Origin: JAAZIN01 sp964441025
Lineage (GTDB): Bacteria > Bacillota > Dethiobacteria > DTU022
Length of the DNA stretch: 64,000 bases
Direction of reading: 5' to 3'
NCBI GenBank assembly: GCA_964441025.1
Contig: CAYTXG010000004.1
Span: 1 to 64,000 of the forward strand
The notes beneath the pieces are model-generated. The model saw only the letters and a list, made by a program, of their open reading frames with translations. It ran no database searches and was not told the DNA's origin. Positions 8,787 through 16,660 of the stretch are shown in pieces. Positions within the stretch are counted from its first letter, which is position 1. The number at the start of each line of letters is the position of its first letter. Made by a program: the position numbers and the translations under genes.

Positions 8787-9518
8787 CTATTGAGCCTTTT
8801 CTAACTCTACCCCCCGGTTCGTCAGATATTGTACCAATTCCTTCTCCGTGGGGAAATGTTTTTCAGCCAGTGCAAGGTGTTCCTTTACCAGCGCCAGGCT
8901 ATGTCCCGTAACCTGGCGCATCAGGTGGGGCGGCATTCCGAAGTAGCGCAATACCAGCACCCGGTCAAAGAGCCTTAAGTAACTATCTACCGCCTCCGGC
9001 GTATGGTAAATGCGTCTGGCAATCTGCTGAGTACTCAGGCCTTCCAGAGACATCTCCACGACGATGGTCTTGTGGGTCAGAGTGCGGCCCATATCCAGAA
9101 CCGTGCCGGCTGTGGGCAGGATCACCCCGAAATGCTCCTGGTAGCCATTCAACAGCTGCCTCAAGGTGGCCCCGTTCAGATTGACCAGCCATTCCAGATC
9201 CAGCATGGTGAGCACACCGTCCTGCTGCCAGGCTTCGGCGGTAACCCGCTCGATCTGCCGGATCTTCAAGTGCTTGAGATCGCCGCGGTTGTTTAAGTCC
9301 AGAGCCTGTTCTTCCGGTGTCAGCAGCGTCAATATCACCGGCACCAGCAGCCGCTTCTGACCTCTTTTAAAGCGATGCGTGCTGTAGACCAGCCAGACGG
9401 CCTGACCGGGCCGGAGCTCTTTCACACGGGGGCAGCACCATTGCCTGGTTTGGGCCGCTCGTTCAGCCATGGCCTGGGCCAGGGCGGGCTTGCACCCGTA
9501 TTTCCGGGTCAAGCCCAA
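8787..9518 (-). CDS. DUF1670 family protein, 5' end unclear
   Basis: A 243-residue protein resembling the DUF1670 family of Clostridia. Recognisable features are LRPGQAVWLVYS near residue 37 and a C-terminal helix-turn-helix-like stretch (LSTQQIARRIYHTPEAVDSY, then LRLFDRVLVLRYFGMPP). The function of the family is unknown; the C-terminal region could bind DNA. The only in-frame start is TTG at 9518 without a clear Shine-Dalgarno, and an in-frame stop lies 15 bases further upstream, so the N-terminus may be truncated. It stands alone between the polysaccharide locus and a non-coding stretch. Confidence 0.65.
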   Translation of the reverse strand: MGLTRKYGCKPALAQAMAERAAQTRQWCCPRVKELRPGQAVWLVYSTHRFKRGQKRLLVPVILTLLTPEEQALDLNNRGDLKHLKIRQIERVTAEAWQQDGVLTMLDLEWLVNLNGATLRQLLNGYQEHFGVILPTAGTVLDMGRTLTHKTIVVEMSLEGLSTQQIARRIYHTPEAVDSYLRLFDRVLVLRYFGMPPHLMRQVTGHSLALVKEHLALAEKHFPTEKELVQYLTNRGVELEKAQ

Positions 9519-10058
9519 TGGCCCGGCAGTATGTTAGTATGTAAATCAATAAAACCTTTCACAAAATGCATCCCAATTCGGCAAAGTCTTCTATTTGATT
9601 TCGACTTGATTTCGACATCTGCCGGGAATATCCTTCTAAAATGTCATAAGCATTCCCTTTAACACCTTTTTCTTTTTAACTGTCGAACAAGGCAGTAAAA
9701 TCAGTTTTCCCGGCGACTGGTTGCGTAAACAAGTTATGTTGACCAAAAAAGAGGCATATTTTTAAACAGGGAGCATATGAATTATAGGTTGGGGGTTATT
9801 CCATTTATAGTAATCCACACTATACACAGGGTTATCCACAGGTTTTTGGGCAATGGAGAGGTTATCCCCGCTCATTTTTCACAATATCCACATGGCGTTT
9901 ACATAAGGTATTCACCAGTTATGGGAATTAAGAGGTTTATTATGGAGCAAATAGCAGTTTTAAAGAGGAGAGTGAAAAAACGGCTACTGGTGAAGCGCAC
10001 TTACAGAGAGGCAGGTGAGTGCGGAGCGGTGCTCCCGGGAGGAAATATTGCGTACAGA
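9519..10058. other. Intergenic stretch with a cluster of DnaA-box-like sites
   Basis: About 540 bases between the DUF1670 gene and tsaD with no convincing gene. The middle, 9811-9892, carries several TTATNCACA-like nonamers in one orientation (listed separately). The right part is AG-rich on the plus strand. The ORF running through it on the plus strand is mostly antisense to tsaD and is not credible. Confidence 0.6.
9811..9892 (+). promoter_or_regulatory. Cluster of DnaA-box-like nonamers
   Basis: Same-orientation nonamers occur at 9811-9819 (TAATCCACA), 9820-9828 (CTATACACA), 9832-9840 (TTATCCACA, a perfect DnaA box) and 9884-9892 (ATATCCACA). A weaker TTATCCCCG lies at 9862-9870. One is exact and three differ from TTATNCACA at one position. 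The first three are spaced 9 and 12 bases apart. No dnaA, dnaN or rpmH gene lies nearby, so a chromosomal origin is not supported. A DnaA-titration or DnaA-regulated site, or a plasmid-origin relic, is possible. Confidence 0.45.
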
Positions 10059-11141
10059 TCAGCTGCGGGGCGCTGCGGCGCCCGCGGGAAGAGAAGCGGA
10101 GGCATTGAGGTCAAGGGGGGCAAAAAGGCCGCGGCGGTACAGGGGAAAGGCGGCGGCGGCGATCATGGCGGCATTGTCGGTGCAGAGCTCCGGGGGCGGG
10201 TAGTAGAGGGGCACGCCGGGAAGGGCCTGCAGCAGCTCCCGGCGCAGCAGCAGGCGCAGGCGGCTGTTGGCGGCGACGCCCCCGGCCAGGAGCACGCAGG
10301 CAGCGCTGTGCTCGAGGGCGGCGGCCACCGTCTTCTCGACGAGCGCCCCCACCAGGGCCTCCTGGAAAGAGGCGGCCAGGTCGGCCGGGTTCTCCGCTTC
10401 ACCCTGGCGGCGCCTGTGGTACAGGTGGTTGATCACCGCCGATTTCAGACCGCTGAAACTGAAGTCAAAGCGGCCCTCTTCACCGAGCCGGGCGCGGGGA
10501 AATTCAACGGCGGCGGGGCAGCCCTGTGCGGCAAGGCGGTCGATCTGCGGGCCGCCGGGATAGCCCAGGCCCATGGCCCGGGCAACCTTGTCAAAGGTCT
10601 CGCCGGCGGCGTCGTCGCGGGTCCGGCCCAGGGCGGTGATCCTATCAGGTTCCGTCAGGAGCAGCAGGCTGGTATGGCCGCCGGAGGCGATGAGCGCCAC
10701 CAGGGGGTAGCGGATCCCGGCGCCGGTGAGGTAATTGGCGTAGAGGTGGGCCTCCACATGGTTCACGGCAATCAGGGGGAGGCGTGCGGCATAGGCCAGC
10801 GCCTTCGCCGTTGAGACGCCCACCAGCAGCGCTCCCACCAGGCCCGGACCGCTGGAGACGGCCAGGGCATCGAGTTCCCGAAGGGTGAGCCCCGCTTCGG
10901 CAAGGGCCTGCTCGATGATGATGTTGATCTGCTCCAGGTGGCGCCGCGAGGCGATCTCGGGCACAACGCCGCCATAGGCGGCATGCAGCTTCACCTGCGA
11001 GGAGATCACATTGCTCATGATGCGGCGCCCGCCGGCAACGACGGCCGCCGCCGTCTCGTCGCAGGAGCTCTCGATGCCCAGGATGCGGAGCGGCCCGCCC
11101 CCGGCAGTGTCAGGAGGCGGAGCCGTCATCTTCATCATCAA
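10059..11141 (-). CDS. tsaD: tRNA N6-adenosine threonylcarbamoyltransferase TsaD
   Basis: Catalytic subunit that transfers the threonylcarbamoyl group to A37 of ANN-decoding tRNAs, working with TsaB and TsaE. The ASKHA-fold protein (360 residues) has the start ILGIESSCDETAAAVV, the metal-binding HVEAH motif, the ALIASGGHT phosphate loop, and GGVAANSRLR plus CTDNAAMIA near the C-terminus. It overlaps the end of rimI by 32 bases, so translation is probably coupled. Several ATGs occur at the start (MMMKM) and the exact one is uncertain. A C-terminal Ala/Pro tail extends slightly beyond the usual end. Confidence 0.96.
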   Translation of the reverse strand: MMMKMTAPPPDTAGGGPLRILGIESSCDETAAAVVAGGRRIMSNVISSQVKLHAAYGGVVPEIASRRHLEQINIIIEQALAEAGLTLRELDALAVSSGPGLVGALLVGVSTAKALAYAARLPLIAVNHVEAHLYANYLTGAGIRYPLVALIASGGHTSLLLLTEPDRITALGRTRDDAAGETFDKVARAMGLGYPGGPQIDRLAAQGCPAAVEFPRARLGEEGRFDFSFSGLKSAVINHLYHRRRQGEAENPADLAASFQEALVGALVEKTVAAALEHSAACVLLAGGVAANSRLRLLLRRELLQALPGVPLYYPPPELCTDNAAMIAAAAFPLYRRGLFAPLDLNASASLPAGAAAPRS

Positions 11142-11592
11142 CGCAGCTCAGGTTATTGTTGAACATGACCAGGCCGTCCTCGTCAAAATAGTAGTGCTTG
11201 CGCACCCCTTTTGTGGCGAAGCCGAACTTCTCATAAAGGCTGCGGGCGGCAATGTTGCTCGGGCGCACCTCCAGCGAGATGCGGCGCGCGCCCAGGGAGG
11301 CCGATTTCCGCATGAGCGCTTTCAGCAGCGCTGCGCCAAGGCCGCGGCGGCGGTAGGGCTCGGCCACGGCAAGGGTGGTCAGGTGGGCTTCGTCGAATAT
11401 GATCCAGATACCGCCGTAGCCGGCCAGCCACTCGCCCACGCGGGCCACAAGATAATGGGCCATATCGTTTCTCAGCAGCTCGGTGCGAAAAGAATCGGCC
11501 GACCAGGGCGATTCAAAGGAGCCCTGCTCGATCTTGGCCACGGCGGCAAGATCTTCCAGGGTCATCGGTTCAATGTTTGCCGTCAGCGACAA
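11110..11592 (-). CDS. rimI: Ribosomal-protein-alanine N-acetyltransferase RimI
   Basis: GNAT-family acetyltransferase of 160 residues placed, as in many Firmicutes, between tsaB and tsaD. It carries the acetyl-CoA-binding loop YRRRGLGAALL, the strand LTTLAV before it, and the typical SLEVRPSNIAARSLYEKFGF followed by YYFDEDGLVM. The known family acetylates the N-terminus of ribosomal protein S18 and probably other proteins. It overlaps tsaB by 10 bases and tsaD by 32 bases in a compact operon. Confidence 0.93.
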   Translation of the reverse strand: MSLTANIEPMTLEDLAAVAKIEQGSFESPWSADSFRTELLRNDMAHYLVARVGEWLAGYGGIWIIFDEAHLTTLAVAEPYRRRGLGAALLKALMRKSASLGARRISLEVRPSNIAARSLYEKFGFATKGVRKHYYFDEDGLVMFNNNLSCVDDEDDGSAS

Positions 11593-12308
11593 GATTCACC
11601 CCTCCCCCGCTCCGCAAGACGGCGCTCGGCCTCGGGCCGGCGCAGGTACTGCGGCAGGAGCTCGTGATAGGAAAGCGTCGGGCTGCAGGCCAGCAGGCGG
11701 CGTCCACAGAGCGCCACCAGGGCGGCGCTGCAGATGCGCCCGGCGGGCGGCGCCAGGACAGCCGCGGGGCCCAGCTCTTCGGCGAGGTAGTCGCCGTACG
11801 TGTTCAGCCCCTCCCCGGTAAAGATTACCGGTTCGCGGTACTGTTTCAGTCTTTCCACAAGAGGAGCCAGCTCAAGGGCCGCCGGCGGGATGAGCAGCTC
11901 CAGGGCGCGGGGCGGCGCAGCTTCGCGGCGGTAAAGGGCGCTGTATACTTCGCTGCGGCGGGCATCGAGCAGGGGGCAGATCAGGGCGCCGGGCGAGATC
12001 ACCCCTTCGGCCAGGGCCTGCAGCGTGGAAACCCCCACTGCCGGTATGCCCAGGCCCTGGGCCAGAGCGCGGGCGGTGGAGACGCCGATGCGGATGCCGG
12101 TAAAAGAGCCGGGGCCGGCGGCGACGGCGATGCCCTGCAGCTGCTCGCGCTCAACAGCGCTCTCGTTCAGAAGGCTATCTATGAGCGGCAGGAGGCGTTC
12201 CGAATGGGTCTTGCGAATATTTAAGGTAAACTCCGCCGGCATAGTCTCCCCCTGCAGCAGGGCCACGCTGCAGGCCAGCGTTGTCGTGTCTAGACCGAGA
12301 ATCAGCAG
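11583..12308 (-). CDS. tsaB: tRNA threonylcarbamoyladenosine biosynthesis protein TsaB
   Basis: Non-catalytic ASKHA partner of TsaD in t6A synthesis. The domain begins LILGLDTTTLACSVAL and includes AAGPGSFTGIRIG, typical of TsaB, with a normal length of about 240 residues. The open frame extends to 12533, but the added residues are out-of-frame tsaE sequence. No ATG, GTG or TTG lies just before the conserved domain: the first candidates are CTG codons at 12308 and 12305, behind GGGAGG and overlapping the region after the tsaE stop. I therefore place the start at CTG 12308 with reservation. Confidence 0.9.
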   Translation of the reverse strand: MLILGLDTTTLACSVALLQGETMPAEFTLNIRKTHSERLLPLIDSLLNESAVEREQLQGIAVAAGPGSFTGIRIGVSTARALAQGLGIPAVGVSTLQALAEGVISPGALICPLLDARRSEVYSALYRREAAPPRALELLIPPAALELAPLVERLKQYREPVIFTGEGLNTYGDYLAEELGPAAVLAPPAGRICSAALVALCGRRLLACSPTLSYHELLPQYLRRPEAERRLAERGRGESCR

Positions 12309-12310
12309 TT

Positions 12311-12859
12311 CTAGCCCAACCTCCCTGCATCTTCTTTGGCGGGCGGCGGCACATTGAGGCTGCCGTCGACGCGCCAGGTCACGGACTCCATGAGCCCGGC
12401 CACAAGCCGGGAGCTCTCCAGGCTGCGGGGTGTAAAGCGCAGGCGGCGCCCCTCGCCGCCGTGATCGAAGAAGCGCTCGATGGTGATCTCCAGCCGCTCC
12501 GGGGGGATGGCCGGGGACAGGTTCCCGGCCCACTCGATAAAGGCGGCGCCCGGGCCGGGCAGGTACTCTTCAAAGCCCAGGTCCTCCAGCGAAGCCGACT
12601 CATCCAGGCGGTAGAAGTCGAAATGGTAGAGCGGCAGCCGGCCCCGGTAGATCTTCAGGAGAACAAAGGAGGGACTCGTCACCGTTTCGGCAACGCCCAG
12701 TCCCGCGGCGGCGCCGCGTACGAGAACTGTTTTGCCGGCGCCCAGCTCGCCTTTCAGGGCAACGACCAGGGGCCCCTTGATCCGGCTGCCCAGTATTGCG
12801 CCGATATGGTGGGTCTCAGATTCACTGCGTGTCGTTAAAAGCGCTTCACCCTGCTGCAT
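12311..12859 (-). CDS. tsaE: tRNA threonylcarbamoyladenosine biosynthesis ATPase TsaE
   Basis: P-loop ATPase that drives the TsaB-TsaD cycle. It shows the Walker A motif GELGAGKTVLVRG, TSPSFVLLKIY and the YHFDFYRL segment ahead of the Walker B-like LEDLGFEEYL. The frame is open to 13027, but the promoter -10 at 12891-12896 places transcription start near 12884. ATG 12859 behind GGGGG is therefore preferred over ATG 12877; 182 residues result. The C-terminal 40 residues beyond the ATPase fold are not obviously conserved. First gene of the t6A operon. Confidence 0.93.
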   Translation of the reverse strand: MQQGEALLTTRSESETHHIGAILGSRIKGPLVVALKGELGAGKTVLVRGAAAGLGVAETVTSPSFVLLKIYRGRLPLYHFDFYRLDESASLEDLGFEEYLPGPGAAFIEWAGNLSPAIPPERLEITIERFFDHGGEGRRLRFTPRSLESSRLVAGLMESVTWRVDGSLNVPPPAKEDAGRLG

Positions 12860-12875
12860 AATCCCCCGCATTTCC

Positions 12876-12892
12876 ATATTTCCTGGAAATAT
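12876..12892. promoter_or_regulatory. 17-base palindrome at the tsaE transcription start
   Basis: ATATTTCC and GGAAATAT flank a single T, giving perfect 8-base arms. The element overlaps the downstream edge of the -10 box and the expected start site of the tsaE promoter, where a repressor would act. No regulator gene is adjacent, so the operator role is inference. Confidence 0.4.
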
Positions 12893-12919
12893 TATAACTT
12901 TGCAGGGGGGAAAAAGCAA
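12891..12919 (-). promoter_or_regulatory. Sigma-A type promoter of the t6A operon
   Basis: On the minus strand TTGCTT (12914-12919) and a perfect TATAAT (12891-12896) are separated by 17 bases. The predicted start lies about 25 bases before ATG 12859 of tsaE. Confidence 0.6.
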
Positions 12920-12983
12920 ATTGGGAGGTGGGATGCTCCCCTGGGCCCGTTCAGCTCTATTAAATTTTAAGGGAGCGGGTTCA

Positions 12984-13012
12984 TTGTGTAATCGGGGTTT
13001 CTGTTGTAAGAT
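12984..13012 (+). promoter_or_regulatory. Candidate sigma-A promoter of the RND exporter
   Basis: TTGTGT (12984-12989) and TAAGAT (13007-13012) with a 17-base spacer, about 70 bases before the exporter ATG. It is divergent from the tsaE promoter, the two -10 boxes lying about 110 bases apart. Confidence 0.4.
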
Positions 13013-13084
13013 AAGCATAAATCGCAAGGCGGCAGGTGCGGCTGATCAGGCAAATATACTGCCGCGGAGAGGCAAAGCTCAATC

Positions 13085-16000
13085 ATGAATCTACCTGATA
13101 CTTCTGTCCGGCGGCCGGTGGCCACCATCACCATTTTGCTCATTGTACTGGTCATCGGTACCGTCTCCCTGGTCCAGACCCCCCTTGACCTGCTGCCCGA
13201 TATCAAGCCGCCTTTCCTGGCGGTGATCACCCTCTTCCCGGGCAGCTCGCCCCAGGAGAATCTGAATATGGTTACCGGGCCCATCGAGGATGTCGTCGCC
13301 CCCGTCAGCGGGGTGAAGAATATCATCTCCCTTTCCCAGGAGCATGTCTCCATGGTCGCCCTGGAGTTTGCCTGGGGAAGCAATCTGAACCGGAAGCGCG
13401 AAGAGGTGGGCACGCGCCTGGACCTGCTGACCCTGCCCGATGAGGTGCAGCGACCCATTATCCTGGAGTTCGATCCCACGCTGCTGCCGGTGATGCAGGT
13501 GGATGTGAGCAGCAGCCTGGGCGACCTGGAGCTGACGGAATGGCTTGAGAAGAGCGCCAAACCGCGCCTGGAGACGATCCCCGGCGTGGCCGGCCTGCGG
13601 GTGGAGGGCGGTGTGAGGCGCGATCTCTTCATCCGCCTCTTCCCCGACAGCATCAGCGAGAGCGAGGTTTCCTTTGAGCAGGTTTCCAATATCCTGCGGG
13701 CCAGCCTGCTTAACCTGCCCGGCGGCAAGGTGGAGGTGGATGAGAAGCAGATGCGCATCCGGCTGCTGGGCCGCTCCCTGCTGACGGAAGATCTGGAGGG
13801 CCTGGTGATCGGCTTTCACCTTGACGAGGCGGAGCTGAGGAAGCTTGTAGGGCGCTCGGTGGATCTCGACCTCAACAAGATGCTGGGGCAGATGATGCCC
13901 GCCGGGGACAGCCTGGAGGCGCCGGTGCGGGAGATATACCTGAAGGATATCATGCCGCAGATGGAGCTGGGCGAGGCCGGCGAGCTGATCATCAGCCCCG
14001 ACCCCGCACTGATGCAGCAGGTGGGCGTGGACCTGGAGCAGGTTGCCGGGGCGCTGCCTGATCAGTGGCCGGTCGGGATAGAGGAAGGCAGGATCATCGT
14101 GAACCTGCCGCCGGAGGCGGTCCCCGATCTGGAGGAGATCGCCAACAGGCGCCTGGCCACCATCCCGGACTTTGCCGCCTGGAAAGAGCAGCTCAAAGGG
14201 CTGGAGGGGAAGATCAAGGACGAGCTGGACAGGGCTTCGCAGCAGCTGGAGCAGGCCATCGTGGATATGTCCATGGCCATGATCCTCTCCTCTGCGGGGG
14301 CCGGCGGCGGCCCGTCCATACCCGAGGAAGATTTTCCCCTCATCCCCATCAGGCTGGGCGATATTGCCGAGGTCAAGATTGACCGGCACGAGCCCTCTGC
14401 GGTGAGCCGGATCAACGGGCAGCCGAGCATGGGCTTCTACCTGCAGAAGGAGGGCGAGGCCAACACGATGCTGGTATCGCGCCAGGTGCGGCGGGCCCTG
14501 GAGGAACTGGCCGAGGAGTACAATGAGCTGGGCTACAACCTGGACTTCAACTACACCTTTGACCAGGCCAGGGAGATCGAGAGCGCGCTCATTGACCTGG
14601 CCCGCTCCCTGCTGCTGGGCTCGCTGCTGGCCGTGGCGGTGCTGCTTCTTTTCCTGAGAAACTGGCGGACCATCCTCGTCATCGGCATGACCATACCTGT
14701 GGCGGTGATCTCCGCTTTTGCCCTGCTCTATTTTTCGGGCCTCTCCATAAACCTGATGACGCTGGGAGCGCTGGCCCTGGCCGCGGGGATGCTGGTGGAC
14801 AACTCCATCGTGGTCAGCGAGAATATCTACCGCCACCTGCAGCTGGGCGCCGCCCCCTTTGAGGCGGCGGTAAAGGGGAGCAACGAGGTGAGCGGGGCCG
14901 TCTTCGCCTCCACCCTGACCACCATCAGCGTCTTCTTCCCCGTTGTTTTCCTGAGCGGCCTGGCGGGAGAGATCTTCCGCGACTTCGCACTCACGGTGAC
15001 CTGCGCCCTCTCGGCCTCGCTGCTGGTGGCTCTCACGGTCATACCCATGCTCGCTTCGCGTTTCCTGCACCGGGGTGAGGGGGCGGCGCCGGCAAAGGCA
15101 AAGCCCTCCCGCTACCACGGCCTGCTGGAGCGGGTCCTCAGGCATCCCTGGACCGCCCTGGGCATAGGTGCGGCGGCAGTGGCCCTGGGTGCCGCCTTCA
15201 TCCCCTTCCTCGATTCCGACCTCTTCCCCACTCCCGAGGAATCGGCTTTTTCCGTTGAGCTGTCCCTGCCTCCGGGCACACCGCTGGAGAAGACTGATAC
15301 CTGCGCGGCGGAGCTGGAGAAGATCATTGAGCAGCTGGAAGGGGTCGATTACTTTTCCACGCAGATCGGGGAGCAGCAGCTTTTCGGCATCGCCATGGAG
15401 TCGGGGGTGGCCAACCGGGCCCGCATCAGAACGCAGGTGGCGGAAGGAAGCGAAGCGGACATTGAGGCGATGATCGCCGCCATTGCGGAGCAGGGCGGGG
15501 CGGTCCTGCCCGCCGGGGCGGAGCTCAGTTTCAAGCGGGAGTCGATCATGGATTCAACGGGGCTGAGCATGGGCCTTGAGCTGATCATCCAGGGGCCGGA
15601 GCAGGAGCGGGTGGCGGAGTTGTCGGAGCAGATCCTGGCCAGGCTGCAGGAGCTGCCGGGCCTCACGGGGGTGCGCAGCGGCTCGGAGGAGGCGATCCCG
15701 GAGGTGCATGTCCGGGTGGACCAGGTCAGGGCGCTGCGCAAGGGGACCACCGCTTTCCAGCTGGGGATGATGCTCTACCAGGCGGTGGACGGCGTCTCCG
15801 TGGCCCGCCTGGAGACGGAAGAAGGGATCTTTGATCTTATTCTGGGCCTGCGGAAAAGCGACCTGCAAAGCGTGGAGGACCTGGAGAATCTGGGCTTCTA
15901 CACCGCGGGGGGCTCATACCTGCGCCTGGGCGATGTGGCCGCCATCGAGGAGTCGGTGGGGCCGCTGAGCATTGCCCGGGAAAACCAGCAGGTCATCGGC

Positions 16001-16660
16001 AGGATCCAGGCCCAGCTGCAGGGGACGAGCCTGAGCAACGCCAACAAGGCGGTGCGGGAGGCAATCAGCGATCTGGAGATCCCGCCGGGCTACCTTGTAA
16101 GTGAAGCCACCTCCAGCCAGATGAACGAGGTGTACGATGAGCTGTACCTGGTGCTCATTGTGGCCGCCTTCCTGGTGTACCTGGTGATGGCGGCGCAGTT
16201 TGAGTCTTTCCTGCACCCCTTCATCATCATCAGCAGCCTGCCCCTGGCCCTCTCGGGCTCCGTCGTCGCCCTGATGATCACCGGAAACGGCCTGAGCATA
16301 CCGGCGCTCATCGGGGGAGTGGTCCTGGTGGGAATCCTGGTAAACAGCGGCATCATCATGGTCGACTACATCAACCAGCTGCACCGCATTCACGGGCTGC
16401 CGCTGGAGGAGGCCATTATCACCGGGGCTGCCGCCAGGCTGCGCCCCATCCTCATGACCACCCTCACCACCATCCTGGGCCTGGTGCCCCTCTCCTTCGG
16501 CCTGGGCCAGGGCAGCCAGCTGCAGGCGCCCATGGCCATCACCGTCATCGGGGGGATGATCAGCGGCACCGTTCTGCTGCTGGGCTTCATCCCGGCGCTC
16601 TACTACCTGGTGAACAGGAAAAGGAGCCGGAAAGAGGAAGAAGCCGGGCAGCCGGGTTAG
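13085..16660 (+). CDS. RND-family (AcrB/SwrC-like) exporter with a large porter-domain insertion
   Basis: Inner-membrane proton-driven efflux pump of 1,191 residues. It has the HAE1 start (VRRPVATITILLIVLVIGTV, then PLDLLPDIKPPFLAV), the TM4 motif AAGMLVDNSIVVSENIYRH with the proton-relay Asp, and a second repeat ending in GGVVLVGILVNSGIIMVDYI. Usual length is about 1,030-1,060. The extra residues lie at about 245-420, between EDLEGLVIG and PIRLGDIAEV, which are normally almost contiguous, and include a charged helical stretch (about 366-395). No periplasmic adaptor or outer-membrane channel gene is adjacent, as expected for a single-membrane host. Substrate unknown. It converges on rfbB with a 4-base overlap. 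Confidence 0.92.
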   Translation: MNLPDTSVRRPVATITILLIVLVIGTVSLVQTPLDLLPDIKPPFLAVITLFPGSSPQENLNMVTGPIEDVVAPVSGVKNIISLSQEHVSMVALEFAWGSNLNRKREEVGTRLDLLTLPDEVQRPIILEFDPTLLPVMQVDVSSSLGDLELTEWLEKSAKPRLETIPGVAGLRVEGGVRRDLFIRLFPDSISESEVSFEQVSNILRASLLNLPGGKVEVDEKQMRIRLLGRSLLTEDLEGLVIGFHLDEAELRKLVGRSVDLDLNKMLGQMMPAGDSLEAPVREIYLKDIMPQMELGEAGELIISPDPALMQQVGVDLEQVAGALPDQWPVGIEEGRIIVNLPPEAVPDLEEIANRRLATIPDFAAWKEQLKGLEGKIKDELDRASQQLEQAIVDMSMAMILSSAGAGGGPSIPEEDFPLIPIRLGDIAEVKIDRHEPSAVSRINGQPSMGFYLQKEGEANTMLVSRQVRRALEELAEEYNELGYNLDFNYTFDQAREIESALIDLARSLLLGSLLAVAVLLLFLRNWRTILVIGMTIPVAVISAFALLYFSGLSINLMTLGALALAAGMLVDNSIVVSENIYRHLQLGAAPFEAAVKGSNEVSGAVFASTLTTISVFFPVVFLSGLAGEIFRDFALTVTCALSASLLVALTVIPMLASRFLHRGEGAAPAKAKPSRYHGLLERVLRHPWTALGIGAAAVALGAAFIPFLDSDLFPTPEESAFSVELSLPPGTPLEKTDTCAAELEKIIEQLEGVDYFSTQIGEQQLFGIAMESGVANRARIRTQVAEGSEADIEAMIAAIAEQGGAVLPAGAELSFKRESIMDSTGLSMGLELIIQGPEQERVAELSEQILARLQELPGLTGVRSGSEEAIPEVHVRVDQVRALRKGTTAFQLGMMLYQAVDGVSVARLETEEGIFDLILGLRKSDLQSVEDLENLGFYTAGGSYLRLGDVAAIEESVGPLSIARENQQVIGRIQAQLQGTSLSNANKAVREAISDLEIPPGYLVSEATSSQMNEVYDELYLVLIVAAFLVYLVMAAQFESFLHPFIIISSLPLALSGSVVALMITGNGLSIPALIGGVVLVGILVNSGIIMVDYINQLHRIHGLPLEEAIITGAAARLRPILMTTLTTILGLVPLSFGLGQGSQLQAPMAITVIGGMISGTVLLLGFIPALYYLVNRKRSRKEEEAGQPG

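Noticed and set aside
9811..9892. Chromosomal origin (oriC)
   Set aside because: No dnaA, dnaN, recF, rpmH or rnpA is nearby and there is no clear AT-rich unwinding element of origin size; the observation is kept only as a DnaA-box cluster.
9777..10814. 345-residue plus-strand ORF starting near the DnaA-box cluster
   Set aside because: Two thirds of it is antisense to tsaD and the composition (Gly/Ala/Arg/Gln) is typical of a shadow frame. Only its first 90 codons lie in non-coding sequence and they show no homology signal.
13091..15145. 684-residue minus-strand ORF inside the RND exporter gene
   Set aside because: It is antisense to a clear RND protein, rich in Gln/His/Gly/Arg, and shows no family motif. 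A long antisense frame is expected in GC-rich coding sequence.
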